Below the pieces are notes generated by a model. That model did not search any database, was not told where the DNA came from, and saw nothing but the letters and a program-made list of their open reading frames with translations. 64,000 bases of DNA from Flavobacterium sp. BFFFF1. GTDB taxonomy: Bacteria > Bacteroidota > Bacteroidia > Flavobacteriales > Flavobacteriaceae. Positions within the stretch are counted from its first letter, which is position 1; the number at the start of each line of letters is the position of its first letter. The translations under genes and the position numbers were made by a program. The stretch covers positions 163,851 to 227,850 of the forward strand of contig NZ_NKJE01000001.1 in assembly GCF_002256285.1 (NCBI RefSeq), written 5' to 3'. Shown here one piece after another: positions 63,892 to 64,000 of this stretch.

Positions 63892-64000
63892 CTATTGCAG
63901 TCCCGCAGGATAACTTATCGGAAAATCCTGTGGCTTGTAGGTCCTGAGTGTTGACTTGTATGTCGCGTTGATGGCTTCAATAAACTTATTGGCCACGTAG
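63892..64000 (-). CDS. 3' end of an unidentified gene
   Basis: Minus strand reading from the window edge gives YVANKFIEAINATYKSTL, then RTYKPQDFPISYPAGLQ and a TAG stop at 63894-63892. A terminator follows 22 bp later, which supports this being the true end of a gene. Too short to identify. Confidence 0.55.
   Translation of the reverse strand, partial: YVANKFIEAINATYKSTLRTYKPQDFPISYPAGLQ

Overview
The window is a stretch of a Bacteroidota chromosome, most likely a Flavobacteriaceae member close to Flavobacterium. Four things point there: the promoters follow the Bacteroidota -33 TTTG / -7 TAnnTTTG pattern and Shine-Dalgarno sequences are nearly absent; there is an alternative complex III (Act) operon next to rimP-nusA-infB; a secreted protease carries a type IX secretion (T9SS) sorting domain; and atpD-atpC stand apart from the rest of the ATP synthase genes. 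No phage, transposase or CRISPR array is visible. The DNA is gene-dense and its gaps hold short repeat families.

Layout. 1-3.3 kb (-): 5' part of actB and actA (respiratory alternative complex III). 3.4-8.6 kb: a SPOR-domain protein facing the rimP-nusA-infB operon. 8.7-9.7 kb: a tandem UspA protein and tRNA-Gln. 9.9-15.9 kb: a large DUF2723/TMEM260-like membrane glycosyltransferase, a polysaccharide deacetylase, a thioredoxin-fold protein without redox cysteines, a membrane metallophosphoesterase and a small basic exported protein. 16-18 kb: an OmpR/histidine kinase pair. 18.2-22.3 kb: polA and a serine hydrolase.

22.4-35.2 kb is the most unusual part. It holds a wHTH-nucleotidyltransferase, three radical SAM enzymes of the B12-binding/BchE-like architecture, a radical SAM enzyme with a Cys-rich SPASM-like tail, two methyltransferases, a flavin-reductase-like protein, a type I ABC exporter and two GT4-type glycosyltransferases. 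Several genes overlap or start at GTG/TTG. It looks like a pathway making and exporting a glycosylated, radically modified small molecule or envelope glycolipid; I do not recognise a described product. A LacI-family regulator closes it.

36.4-41 kb: two exported ferritin-like proteins, then rplM-rpsI and rpsB-tsf. 41.1-48.8 kb: a very large TraB/GumN-family protein, a small lipoprotein and a T9SS metalloprotease. 48.9-51.9 kb: pth, rplY (ctc), prs and tRNA-Leu, with decayed copies of the tRNA-Leu 3' end behind it. 52.1-60.9 kb: a galactan/galactose utilisation locus. A GntR-type regulator faces galM, two GH53 endo-galactanases (one lipoprotein, one with an ordinary signal peptide), galK, galT and a sodium/sugar symporter; the second GH53 starts 1 bp after the first and overlaps galK by one base. 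61.2-63.6 kb (-): a small membrane protein, atpC and atpD. The window ends in the 3' end of an unidentified minus-strand gene.

Gaps contain at least four repeat types: an AGCGGCATCC palindromic element (three copies), a 121-bp element with terminal inverted repeats, a 7-bp periodic AGCYNAY repeat (two copies, opposite strands) and AT-rich AATTATGAATT hairpins inside rpsB-tsf and atpD-atpC.
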